Source: Kaistella chaponensis | Lineage (GTDB): Bacteria > Bacteroidota > Bacteroidia > Flavobacteriales > Weeksellaceae | Assembly: GCF_900156725.1 (NCBI RefSeq) | Contig: NZ_FTOI01000006.1 | Span: 124,001-188,000, forward strand | Reading direction: 5' to 3' | DNA: 64,000 nt | Shown here: piece after piece, positions 54,397-62,221 of the stretch | Numbering within the stretch: position 1 is the first letter of the stretch | Layout of the letters: every line of letters begins with the position of its first letter | Notes under the pieces: generated by a model | The model's database searches: none | Seen by the model: the letters and a program-made list of their open reading frames with translations, nothing else | What the model was told of the DNA's origin: nothing | Program-made: the position numbers and the translations under genes

Positions 54397-55833
54397 ATGA
54401 ATCCGATCGTGTTGCTGTTGATTATCATTGCTTATTTTGCACTATTACTTTGGGTCGCGTACCGCACCGGAAAAGGAAGTAACAACGAAAGTTTTTTTAT
54501 CGGAAACCGAAAAAGCAACTGGATGCTCGTGGCTTTTGGGATGATTGGAACCTCGCTTTCGGGGGTGACTTTTGTTTCGGTTCCGGGAGCAGTGGGCGCC
54601 GATAAATTTCATTATTTGCAGATTACGATTGGGTATTTGATTGGATATATTGTGATTGCGTACGTGCTTCTACCCCTCTATTATCGCCTAAAGCTGACTT
54701 CAATTTACGGTTATCTGCAGCAGCGAATGGGACAACTTTCTTATAAATCAGGAGCTTGGATTTTCATTGTTTCCCGCTTGGTTGGTGCAACGGCGAGATT
54801 GTATTTGGTGGTGAACATTTTGCAATTGACGATTCTCGACAGTTTAGGCGTTCCTTTTATTGTGACAACGCTGATTATTTTGATCATGATTATTCTTTAC
54901 ACTTACGAAGGTGGCGTGAAAACGATTGTGTGGACCGATACTTTGCAGACGACCTGCATGCTTTTGGGGTTAATTATTTGTTCAGTTTATATGATGAATC
55001 ATTTGGGTTTAAATTTTACCGAAAGCATTTCGCAGATGAATCAACTTGGTTATACGGAAGTTTTCAATACCAACGCAAACGACAAAGCTTTCTTTTTCAA
55101 ACAGATTTTAGCCGGCGCTTTTATTACGATTACCATGACGGGAATTGATCAAGAAATGATGCAGAAATCATTGTCGGTAACTAAACTGAAAGATTCGCAG
55201 AAAAATATGGTCGTTCTAGGTTTTATTTTGGTTGGGGTGATCTCGCTTTTCCTTTTTATGGGCGGGCTTTTACATCTTTACGGAAATACTGTACATGTTG
55301 CAAGTTCGGGAGATCAGCTTTTTCCCGATATCGCGCTGAATCACATGCCTCCATTTATTTCTATTATTTTTATAATTGCGCTAATTTCGGCACTTTTCCC
55401 AAGTGCAGATGGCGCTATGACGGCTCTAACTTCATCGCTTTGCATCGATATTTTCGGATTGAAAGAGAAAAATATTTCTCCGAAAGAACAGGAAAAATTC
55501 CGCAAAAGAGTTCACCTGATTGTTGCTTTTGCTTTTTTAATTATGGTCATTATCTTTAAACTCATCAATGACAATTCGATGATTGGTTTGATTTTAAAGA
55601 TGGCAGGATTCACTTATGGGCCGCTTCTTGGATTGTTCGCTTTTGGAATTTTCACGAAATTTAAAGTAAAAGACAACTGGGTTCCTTACGTTTGTATCGC
55701 TTCGCCAATTATTTCATTTCTGATCGATAAATATCAAGAGAACATTTTCGGTGATTTCAAAATCGGGTTGGAATTATTGATTATTAATGGTTTGATCACG
55801 TTCTTTGGATTGTGGTTGATTCGGAAGAAATAG
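54397..55833 (+). CDS. Sodium:solute symporter family protein
   Basis: 478 residues, about 13 membrane helices. SSS-family signs: SFFIGNRKSNWMLVAFGMIGTSLSGVTFVSVPG and GLGGVKTIVWTDTLQ-like YEGGVKTIVWTDTLQT. Substrate unknown; related flavobacterial proteins are annotated for sugars, amino acids or sialic acid without firm evidence. Confidence 0.93.
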   Translation: MNPIVLLLIIIAYFALLLWVAYRTGKGSNNESFFIGNRKSNWMLVAFGMIGTSLSGVTFVSVPGAVGADKFHYLQITIGYLIGYIVIAYVLLPLYYRLKLTSIYGYLQQRMGQLSYKSGAWIFIVSRLVGATARLYLVVNILQLTILDSLGVPFIVTTLIILIMIILYTYEGGVKTIVWTDTLQTTCMLLGLIICSVYMMNHLGLNFTESISQMNQLGYTEVFNTNANDKAFFFKQILAGAFITITMTGIDQEMMQKSLSVTKLKDSQKNMVVLGFILVGVISLFLFMGGLLHLYGNTVHVASSGDQLFPDIALNHMPPFISIIFIIALISALFPSADGAMTALTSSLCIDIFGLKEKNISPKEQEKFRKRVHLIVAFAFLIMVIIFKLINDNSMIGLILKMAGFTYGPLLGLFAFGIFTKFKVKDNWVPYVCIASPIISFLIDKYQENIFGDFKIGLELLIINGLITFFGLWLIRKK

Positions 55834-55918
55834 ATCTGTTGAAATCTAAATATTTAAATCGATTGAAAATTCAGTCGATTTTTTCTGTTTTTTTTAACAG
55901 TAGTTTGTTAAAAAAAGT

Positions 55919-55926
55919 TAATTTTG
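55919..55926 (+). promoter_or_regulatory. -7 box of the outer-membrane protein gene
   Basis: TAATTTTG, 33 bases before the ATG at 55960; it overlaps the in-frame TTG at 55924, which is therefore not the start. Confidence 0.6.
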
Positions 55927-55959
55927 AGAAAATCAAATAAACACCTCAATAATTATTTT

Positions 55960-57171
55960 ATGAGAAAAATTTCGGTATTCTCCTTTTTTCTTTTTTCAAT
56001 GTTTGCTTTTTCGCAGATTCATTTTGAAAAAGCTTATTTTATCAATAACAATGACCTAAAAACAGAATGTTTGATTAGAAATGTGGATTGGCGATATTCT
56101 CCTACCACTTTCGAATACAAAACAGACGCAAACTCCGAAGTACAAAAAGGCGATATCAAAAATGTGAAGGTGTTTGAAATTTATAATGAAGCAAAATATA
56201 CACGAGCAACCCTTAATATTGATCAATCCAGCGATGATTTGAATCAAATGAGCACCAAATATGAACCGGAGTTTTTAGAAAAAACAGTTTTTTTGAAACA
56301 TCTTGTCGATGGTTCCGTAAAACTGTACAAGTATGATGATGGCGGTTACACGAAGTATTTTTTGGAAACCAGCGACCATCAACCAAAACAACTTATTTAC
56401 AAACCCTACCTACTCGAATCGGATGCAAAGGCGTATAACAGAACCTACCAAAAACAACTTCAGAAAGCATTGTCATGTTCAAAAATTTCGGCAAATGATC
56501 TGCAGAAAACAGAATATAAAGAGACCGATTTGGTAAAGCTCATTTCGGCAAATAATCAATGTGAAAACCCGAGTGAGGACCAGAAAGTCGTAGCGCAGAA
56601 AAAAGGAATCATCAATCTTTCGGTGCGTCCACGAATTAATTTCGCTTCGATGACTTTCATGAATGCGAATCAACGTGGCCAATATGAAATGGAAGCTAAA
56701 ACAGGTTTCGGAATCGGTGTTGAACTGGAATATGTTTTTCCGTTTAACCGAAACAAATGGTCCGTTATTTTAGAACCTACTTACCAAAGTTACAAAGCGC
56801 AGCAAACCAATAATGACGGTTCTATCTTTTCCGACAAAGCTTCTGTTGACTACTCTTCTATAGAATTTCCGGTGGGAATCAGACATTATTTCTTCCTCAA
56901 CAATCAATCAAAGTTGTTTGTAAACGCGCAGTACATTTTTGACTATAATCTTACTAATAAATTTGAATTTATCGACGGAATGGGAAGACCAGGAGATACC
57001 CTGGAAGGAAAATCTGCCCAAAATTTTGGTTATGGAATTGGCTATCAATACAACAATAAATATTCCGTTGAATTTAAATACTTTACGAAAAGAAACATTT
57101 TGGGTAACTATACCTTTTGGTCTACCAATTACCAAAATATTTCAATTATTTTCAGCTATAATTTATTGTAA
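55960..57171 (+). CDS. Outer-membrane beta-barrel protein of unknown function
   Basis: 403 residues. Signal peptide (about 1-19, AFSQ). A globular N-terminal part (about 20-210: FINNNDLKTECLIRNVDW...) resembles flavobacterial proteins wrongly labelled tRNA modification GTPase; there is no GTPase motif. From about 215 a C-terminal PorT-like 8-strand barrel follows, ending in FSYNLL. No partner is obvious. Single gene. Confidence 0.75.
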   Translation: MRKISVFSFFLFSMFAFSQIHFEKAYFINNNDLKTECLIRNVDWRYSPTTFEYKTDANSEVQKGDIKNVKVFEIYNEAKYTRATLNIDQSSDDLNQMSTKYEPEFLEKTVFLKHLVDGSVKLYKYDDGGYTKYFLETSDHQPKQLIYKPYLLESDAKAYNRTYQKQLQKALSCSKISANDLQKTEYKETDLVKLISANNQCENPSEDQKVVAQKKGIINLSVRPRINFASMTFMNANQRGQYEMEAKTGFGIGVELEYVFPFNRNKWSVILEPTYQSYKAQQTNNDGSIFSDKASVDYSSIEFPVGIRHYFFLNNQSKLFVNAQYIFDYNLTNKFEFIDGMGRPGDTLEGKSAQNFGYGIGYQYNNKYSVEFKYFTKRNILGNYTFWSTNYQNISIIFSYNLL

Positions 57172-57203
57172 AACAAGAACACATAACAGTATTTGCAAAT
57201 GCG

Positions 57204-57241
57204 AACAAAGCTGTTTCCCACTATCGGGAAACAGCTTTGTT
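57204..57241 (+). terminator. 16-bp perfect hairpin
   Basis: AACAAAGCTGTTTCCC / GGGAAACAGCTTTGTT (57204-57219, 57226-57241) with a 6-base loop, 32 bases past the stop. Very strong stem but only a weak T run follows. Confidence 0.7.
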
Positions 57242-57572
57242 TATCATTCTACAAAATGGAAAATTGGGGAAATTATTTGACTTGAAAACCTCTAAACCTC
57301 ATCAATAGAACGTTTTTTATAAAACATAAACTCACCACATTTTCAATGCAATACTTTACCGGGTTTCAAAATCTGAACAGTTTTTATAAGAAAAAGAGAA
57401 ATTGCAATTAACAAAATCCAAAAAAGTTTCCGCAAAATTCATAGAATTTTTAAACCTTGCAGATTTTTAAACGGTGATAGAAGTCATGCGTTTTTTAACA
57501 AATAAATCCTCAAATTCCATTGCCAATAAGAAGTCAAAAATTCGTAAATTCGCGTTCAAATAAATCTATATA
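57242..57572. other. Intergenic region before transketolase
   Basis: About 330 AT-rich bases. It contains GAACGTTTTTTATAAA (57304-57319), also found upstream of the exporter gene at 48905. TAAATTCG near 57545 is one base off a -7 box. No gene seen. Confidence 0.5.
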
Positions 57573-58424
57573 ATGAGTAAATCGACTGAAGAGCTGAAAT
57601 CTCTCACCACACAAATTAGAAGAGACATTTTGAGAATGGTTCACGCCGTAAATTCAGGTCATCCCGGCGGAAGTTTGGGCTGTACCGAATACTTTACCGC
57701 TTTGTACGGGAAAGTGATGAACTACCAATTGCCTTTCACCATGGAAGGAAAAAACGAAGATCTTTTCTTCCTTTCCAACGGACATATTTCGCCCGTATTC
57801 TACTCCACTTTAGCGAGATTCGATTTCTTTCCTGTTTCCGAACTGGCAACTTTCAGAAAACTGGGAACTCGACTGCAAGGACACCCAACCACGCACGATC
57901 ACCTTCCGGGAGTTAGAATTGCTTCAGGTTCTTTGGGACAAGGTTTGTCGGTAGCAATCGGTGCTGCTTTAGGGAAAAAATTAGACGGCGACGACCGTTT
58001 GGTTTATGTTTTACAAGGCGATGGCGAATTGCAAGAAGGCCAGAACTGGGAAGCTTTCATGTATGCCGCAGCAAAAAAAGTAGATAACCTAATTACCACC
58101 ATCGACTACAACGGAAGACAAATCGATGGCGATACCGAAGATGTTTTAGACCTCGGTGATTTACACGCAAAAATGGAAGCTTTTGGTTGGACTGTTTTAG
58201 AAGAAAAAAACGGAAACGACTTGGAAGCAGTGATCGCAATTTTAGAAAAAGCAAAATCAGAAACTGGCAAAGGAAAACCAGTGTGTATTTTATTGCATAC
58301 AGAAATGGGTTATGGTGTAGATTTCATGACTGGATCTCACGCTTGGCACGGAAAAGCACCCAATGATGAACAACTCGATACGGCTTTCAAACAATTATAT
58401 TTAGAAGCTCCGGCTGATTATTAA
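57573..58424 (+). CDS. Transketolase, N-terminal subunit
   Basis: 283 residues: the thiamine-diphosphate PP domain as a separate chain. Signature SGHPGGSLGCTEYFTALY; TPP-binding VLQGDGELQEGQNWEAFMYA...DYNGRQ (GDG-x-N motif) and HAWHGKAPND. Works with the C-terminal subunit encoded next in the pentose phosphate pathway. Split transketolases are common in flavobacteria and archaea. Confidence 0.94.
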   Translation: MSKSTEELKSLTTQIRRDILRMVHAVNSGHPGGSLGCTEYFTALYGKVMNYQLPFTMEGKNEDLFFLSNGHISPVFYSTLARFDFFPVSELATFRKLGTRLQGHPTTHDHLPGVRIASGSLGQGLSVAIGAALGKKLDGDDRLVYVLQGDGELQEGQNWEAFMYAAAKKVDNLITTIDYNGRQIDGDTEDVLDLGDLHAKMEAFGWTVLEEKNGNDLEAVIAILEKAKSETGKGKPVCILLHTEMGYGVDFMTGSHAWHGKAPNDEQLDTAFKQLYLEAPADY

Positions 58425-58434
58425 AATGCTTTTG

Positions 58435-58532
58435 GCTTTTGGCAACTTGCTTTTAGCCATTAAATCAATCGAATAATTATATAAAAAAAACAGCAAAAGG
58501 TAGCGATACGCTAAAAACCAATTGCAAAAAGC
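58435..58532 (+). repeat. Imperfect inverted repeat between the transketolase genes
   Basis: 24-base arms (58435-58458 and 58509-58532) that match at 19 positions after reverse complementing, e.g. GCTTTT, TTTTAGC. The second arm ends 3 bases before the ATG of the C-terminal subunit, so folding could hide its start. GCTTTTG is also tandemly repeated at 58428-58443. Confidence 0.65.
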
Positions 58533-58535
58533 AAT

Positions 58536-59483
58536 ATGAAATACACCTATACAGAACAAAAAGATACAAGAAGCGGATTCGGCGCTGGATTGGCAGAATT
58601 AGCAGATAAAAACCCAAACGTAGTCGCACTTTGCGCAGACCTTATCGGATCTTTGAAAATGGAGAAATTCATCGAAAAAGCTCCAGAACGTTTTTTCCAA
58701 GTCGGGATTGCAGAAGCCAATATGATGGGAATTGCAGCCGGATTAACCATCAACGGAAAAATTCCTTTTACCGGAACTTTTGCGAACTTTTCAACTTCCA
58801 GAGTTTATGACCAAATTCGTCAGTCGATCGCTTATTCCAACAAAAATGTGAAGATTTGTGCTTCTCACGCTGGATTAACTTTGGGTGAAGATGGCGCAAC
58901 ACACCAGGTTTTAGAAGATATCGGAATGATGAAAATGCTTCCTGGAATGACGGTAATCAACACTTGTGATTACAACCAAACCAAAGCTGCAACACTTGCA
59001 ATTGCCGATTTCGACGGACCTGTTTATTTACGATTCGGACGACCAGTTGTTCCCGTTTTTATTCCAGAAGATATGCCTTTCGAAATCGGAAAAGGAATTA
59101 TGCTTCAGGAAGGAACCGACGTGACCATCGTAGCAACCGGACATTTAGTTTGGGAATCTTTATTGGCTGCAGATGCTTTAGAAAAAGAAGGAATTTCTTG
59201 TGAAGTAATCAACATTCACACGATCAAACCATTAGACGAAGAGATCATCTTGAAATCTGTGGAAAAAACAGGAAGAATTGTAACTGCCGAAGAACACAAT
59301 TACATCGGAGGTTTAGGCGAATCTGTTGCCGGAATGTTGTCTAGAAAAAGACCAACCATTCAGGAATTTGTGGCGGTAAACGATACTTTCGGAGAATCTG
59401 CAACCCCTGCAGAATTGATGAAGAAATACGGAATTGATTCTGACGCAGTTCAAGCAGCGGTGAAGAGAATTATGGCAAGATAA
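58536..59483 (+). CDS. Transketolase, C-terminal subunit
   Basis: 315 residues: pyrimidine-binding domain (VALCADLIGSLKM, FQVGIAEANMMGIAAGL with the TPP-activating Glu, SHAGLTLGEDGATHQ) and the C-terminal transketolase domain (VTIVATGHLVWESLLAA, TAEEHNYIGGLGE). Pairs with the subunit encoded 111 bases upstream. Confidence 0.94.
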   Translation: MKYTYTEQKDTRSGFGAGLAELADKNPNVVALCADLIGSLKMEKFIEKAPERFFQVGIAEANMMGIAAGLTINGKIPFTGTFANFSTSRVYDQIRQSIAYSNKNVKICASHAGLTLGEDGATHQVLEDIGMMKMLPGMTVINTCDYNQTKAATLAIADFDGPVYLRFGRPVVPVFIPEDMPFEIGKGIMLQEGTDVTIVATGHLVWESLLAADALEKEGISCEVINIHTIKPLDEEIILKSVEKTGRIVTAEEHNYIGGLGESVAGMLSRKRPTIQEFVAVNDTFGESATPAELMKKYGIDSDAVQAAVKRIMAR

Positions 59484-59504
59484 TTTCTTTTTGAAATCAA
59501 ATTT

Positions 59505-59532
59505 AAAACACGTCGGAAGGCGTGTTTTTTTT
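59505..59532 (+). terminator. Transketolase terminator
   Basis: AAAACACG / CGTGTTTT stem with an 8-base loop and T8. Confidence 0.85.
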
Positions 59533-59588
59533 ATGCCATAAATTCTGAAATTATAGGGTAAAACAACCGCAAAAGTTTGAACGTTTAA

Positions 59589-59894
59589 ATGACGAAAAAC
59601 AATAAAAATTCAGAAGAAAAAATCACCATTGAACGCTCCGAAAACGGAAAAATTTGGCTGACTTCCAATCATTTCTACCTTATTCATTTTAAAGAAATCT
59701 CTTCGAAAGAAATTCCTTACGAAAATCATTTCCAGCTCGGCTTTTTGTCCGTGCAAGTTCATCATCAATGGAAAAAATACGGGGAAATACAGATGGATTC
59801 GTGCGATTTTAAACAAAAGAAATCCACTTCAAAAAAAATTGAAATGGACTTCAGAAAAAAAACAGAAAATTTAGTATTAAAAAGTTTTTTCTAA
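59589..59894 (+). CDS. Hypothetical small protein
   Basis: 101 residues, Lys- and Ser-rich, with an amphipathic Trp/His/Tyr centre (KIWLTSNHFYLIHFKEIS). No signal peptide or family recognised. It ends inside the ric gene on the other strand (18-base tail-to-tail overlap). No clear promoter. Likely real because of length and codon pattern, but not certain. Confidence 0.45.
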   Translation: MTKNNKNSEEKITIERSENGKIWLTSNHFYLIHFKEISSKEIPYENHFQLGFLSVQVHHQWKKYGEIQMDSCDFKQKKSTSKKIEMDFRKKTENLVLKSFF

Positions 59895-60590
59895 TTCAAT
59901 CGCTTTTGGAAATAGGATATTGTTTTCTAAATGAATGTGGGTATGCAAATCTTTTTCGAAATCTTCTAGCATTTTAAAGGTCACTTGGTACGTTCCACAA
60001 GCATCTTCCGGAAACTGATAGTTGTTGGTCAACGCTGCGATTTTTACAAAGCGGTCACCTTCTATGGTGTGTTCATGTTTCATCATCGCAACGGGATTTT
60101 CAACGCTTCCAAAGTGAGGTTTTTCAACATTTTCCCCTTTTTGTTTTGCAGCCACCATTTTTTTGATGAAAGGAAACAAAAGCAATTCCTCTTTTTTGAG
60201 GTGAGCGCCTAAATCTTTTGCACTTTCTACAAAAAGCTCATTAATTTCAAACAATTCCGGATGTCTGTCGCCATGAACTTTGCACAGTTTATTTAAATAT
60301 TGCAGCAAAACTGCGGTATTTTCTTCCACATATCTATGGTGTGTTTTTTCTACGTAATCAGCCAATAAATCCAAAGGCCAGGAATTGAAATCGATGTCAT
60401 TTGATTTTTGATTCGAGAGATTTTCTAAATCTTTGTAAACATCATCAATATTGACTTTTTTGTTTTCGCACGCTTCTTCTATGGTTCTGTTTCCTTTGCA
60501 GCAAAAATCAATTTTATATTTTCTAAATACTTCAGCTGCTTTGAAATCTTCTGCAACCATTTCACCTATTGTTTTTTCTTTCGTTACCAT
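59877..60590 (-). CDS. ric: Iron-sulfur cluster repair di-iron protein (Ric/ScdA/YtfE)
   Basis: 237 residues. The N-terminal ScdA domain has TIGEMVAEDFKAAEVFRKYKIDFCCKGN with the Cys30-Cys31 pair. The hemerythrin-like domain has the His/Glu di-iron ligands (THHRYVE, HGDRHPELFE, MKHEHTIEGDR, LHTHIHLENN). It repairs FeS clusters after nitrosative or oxidative damage. The Rrf2 regulator gene is 146 bases upstream on the same strand. Confidence 0.94.
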   Translation of the reverse strand: MVTKEKTIGEMVAEDFKAAEVFRKYKIDFCCKGNRTIEEACENKKVNIDDVYKDLENLSNQKSNDIDFNSWPLDLLADYVEKTHHRYVEENTAVLLQYLNKLCKVHGDRHPELFEINELFVESAKDLGAHLKKEELLLFPFIKKMVAAKQKGENVEKPHFGSVENPVAMMKHEHTIEGDRFVKIAALTNNYQFPEDACGTYQVTFKMLEDFEKDLHTHIHLENNILFPKAIELEKTF

Positions 60591-60617
60591 ATCGTTTATG
60601 ATTTTAAATTTATACTA

Positions 60618-60648
60618 CAAAGGTACCTCTTTTTTTTAATTCGGACAA
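60618..60648 (-). promoter_or_regulatory. ric promoter TTG-N20-TACCTTTG
   Basis: Minus strand: TTG (60646-60648), 20 bases, TACCTTTG (60618-60625). Near-ideal Bacteroidota promoter. A TTTTA...TAAAA dyad at about 60649-60665 just upstream of the -33 is a possible Rrf2 operator. Confidence 0.75.
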
Positions 60649-60736
60649 TTTTATCTTAATTAAAATCATAAAAGCTTTTCAGAGGGTCATCTAATTTTTA
60701 AACGCAATTAATTGGCTGAAAAAAGAAACTGAAAAA

Positions 60737-61168
60737 CTATTTGAGCCACGCCAAACCATTTTCGGTTTTAACGGCTAAATCGTAGAAGGAATATTTCTGG
60801 GTCATGGCGACCAAATTTTCTCGAACTTTTCTGAAATCATCGTGTACAGGACAAGGATTATCTGCCGAACATTTATGCAAACCTAATCCACAATTGGTAA
60901 AAATACCATCGCCATCAATAATCCGCACGACATCAAAAATTTTTGTTTTTTTCTGCTTCGCAATATCAAAGATAAAACCACCTTGTTTCCCACGATTTGA
61001 TTCTAAGATATTTTCGCGACACAATTGCTGCAGAATTTTGGCTGTAAACGCTTCGGGAGCATTGACCGATTTGGAAACTTCTTTTACGTTCACACGCTTC
61101 TGCTGATGACTTTGTTGGGCAATATAAATAATAGCTTTGATGGCGTATTCGCAGGCTTTTGAAAACAT
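60737..61168 (-). CDS. Rrf2-family transcriptional regulator
   Basis: 143 residues. Winged helix (about 1-65) with the family GKQGGF motif, then Cys93-x6-Cys100-x5-Cys106 for a [Fe-S] cluster, as in NsrR and IscR. Placed right upstream of ric, it likely senses NO or cluster state and controls ric. No isc or suf genes are close, favouring an NsrR-type role. Eight bases after a small membrane-protein gene. Confidence 0.9.
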   Translation of the reverse strand: MFSKACEYAIKAIIYIAQQSHQQKRVNVKEVSKSVNAPEAFTAKILQQLCRENILESNRGKQGGFIFDIAKQKKTKIFDVVRIIDGDGIFTNCGLGLHKCSADNPCPVHDDFRKVRENLVAMTQKYSFYDLAVKTENGLAWLK

Positions 61169-61176
61169 TTTTTGGA

Positions 61177-61551
61177 CTATTTAAAAAATTGCCATTTCGG
61201 AATAAATGCTAATAAACCTACCGATACGAAAAGAAATAAGTTAGTAACATCGGTATACAAAAAGGTACTTAAATAGTAATTATGCATCATATAATGCGCT
61301 AAAACAGCAACTGGGAAAAGAAAAACGCCTGCTTTTCTGTAAAAGAAAATAAGGACAATTCCCAGAATCATCAACAAATCAACGCTGACGATGATCAGAA
61401 AGTAATCCATTGGGATACGAAGTTCGGTTCGTTGCAAAAACTCATCCGTATCAATACCGATCCCCATTAAGGAAAATAGCAGCAACGCGCCTAATGATAA
61501 AATAAAACCCAGGTCTTTTTTGGGATCTTCGTTTTTAAAATTCTCATCCAT
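61177..61551 (-). CDS. Small four-helix membrane protein
   Basis: 124 residues, about four membrane helices (FILSLGALLLFSLMGIGI; YFLIIVSVDLLMILGIVLIFF; VFLFPVAVLAHYMMHNYY; VTNLFLFVSVGLLAF). No family recognised with confidence. It starts the operon with the Rrf2 gene (8-base gap), so a link to NO or redox stress is possible. Confidence 0.75.
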   Translation of the reverse strand: MDENFKNEDPKKDLGFILSLGALLLFSLMGIGIDTDEFLQRTELRIPMDYFLIIVSVDLLMILGIVLIFFYRKAGVFLFPVAVLAHYMMHNYYLSTFLYTDVTNLFLFVSVGLLAFIPKWQFFK

Positions 61552-61563
61552 ATTGGTAAAATT

Positions 61564-61594
61564 AAAAAAACTTTTGAAAGGAATTCAAAAGTTT
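61564..61594 (-). terminator. Lrp-gene terminator
   Basis: Perfect 11-bp stem AAACTTTTGAA / TTCAAAAGTTT (61568-61578, 61584-61594); U run on the minus strand. Confidence 0.85.
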
Positions 61595-61621
61595 TTTATA
61601 AAATTGATATTAATCAGTTTA

Positions 61622-62092
61622 TTAAATAGAAACAGCGTCGATTAATCTATTTTTGTCAGAAATATATTCTTCCATAGAAATCATACTTTCAGTACGCATT
61701 ACATCTTGAATGTCGTCGATCTTATAGATAATTCTTTTTGCGTCTTCTGTATTTTTGGCTCTTATTTTACAGAAAATGTTATATTTTCCAGAAATCACAC
61801 TTGCTTCAATTACATTTGGAATTGTGGTGAGTTCTTTTAAAACCTCTTGAGTTCGGTTTGATTTCGTAAGAAGAATACCGATAAAAGCAGTGAAATGATA
61901 ATCTAATTTTCCGTAATCGATGGTTAAAGATGATCCTAAAATGATTCCAGCATCTTCCATTTTTTTCACTCTAACGTGGATTGTTCCTGCGGATACATCC
62001 ATCTGTTTTGCAATTTCGGTGAAAGGCATTCTGGTGTTTTCTACTAAAAAATCAAGGATTTTTTTATCTATTTCGTCTAGTTGATAGTTCAT
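61622..62092 (-). CDS. Lrp/AsnC-family transcriptional regulator
   Basis: 156 residues. N-terminal HTH (LDEIDKKILDFLVENTRMPFTEIAKQMDVSAGTIHVRVKKME) and a C-terminal RAM ligand domain (HFTAFIGILLTKSNRTQEVLKEL). It senses amino acids. Promoter TAAATTTG on the minus strand at 62135-62142. Targets not visible, but the palindrome upstream of asnB has the size expected for such regulators. Confidence 0.93.
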   Translation of the reverse strand: MNYQLDEIDKKILDFLVENTRMPFTEIAKQMDVSAGTIHVRVKKMEDAGIILGSSLTIDYGKLDYHFTAFIGILLTKSNRTQEVLKELTTIPNVIEASVISGKYNIFCKIRAKNTEDAKRIIYKIDDIQDVMRTESMISMEEYISDKNRLIDAVSI

Positions 62093-62134
62093 GTTGAATT
62101 TTATAAAAATGATAATACTAAGTCAATATTTTTG

Positions 62135-62142
62135 CAAATTTA
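62135..62142 (-). promoter_or_regulatory. -7 box of the Lrp gene
   Basis: TAAATTTG on the minus strand, 42 bases before the ATG. Confidence 0.6.
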
Positions 62143-62221
62143 CGAAAAAATATTAAAATGAAAAATTTTAGGTTAATATTAACAATTTTTAACTTAAACA
62201 AATGCTTTTCTGATAAAATCC

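Noticed and set aside
55960-57171. tRNA modification GTPase, a label used for relatives of this protein
   Set aside because: No G1-G4 GTPase motifs; signal peptide and barrel strands show an outer-membrane protein.
57573-59483. Frameshifted full-length transketolase
   Set aside because: Each half has its own start, a complete domain, and a 111-base gap; split transketolases are normal in this group.
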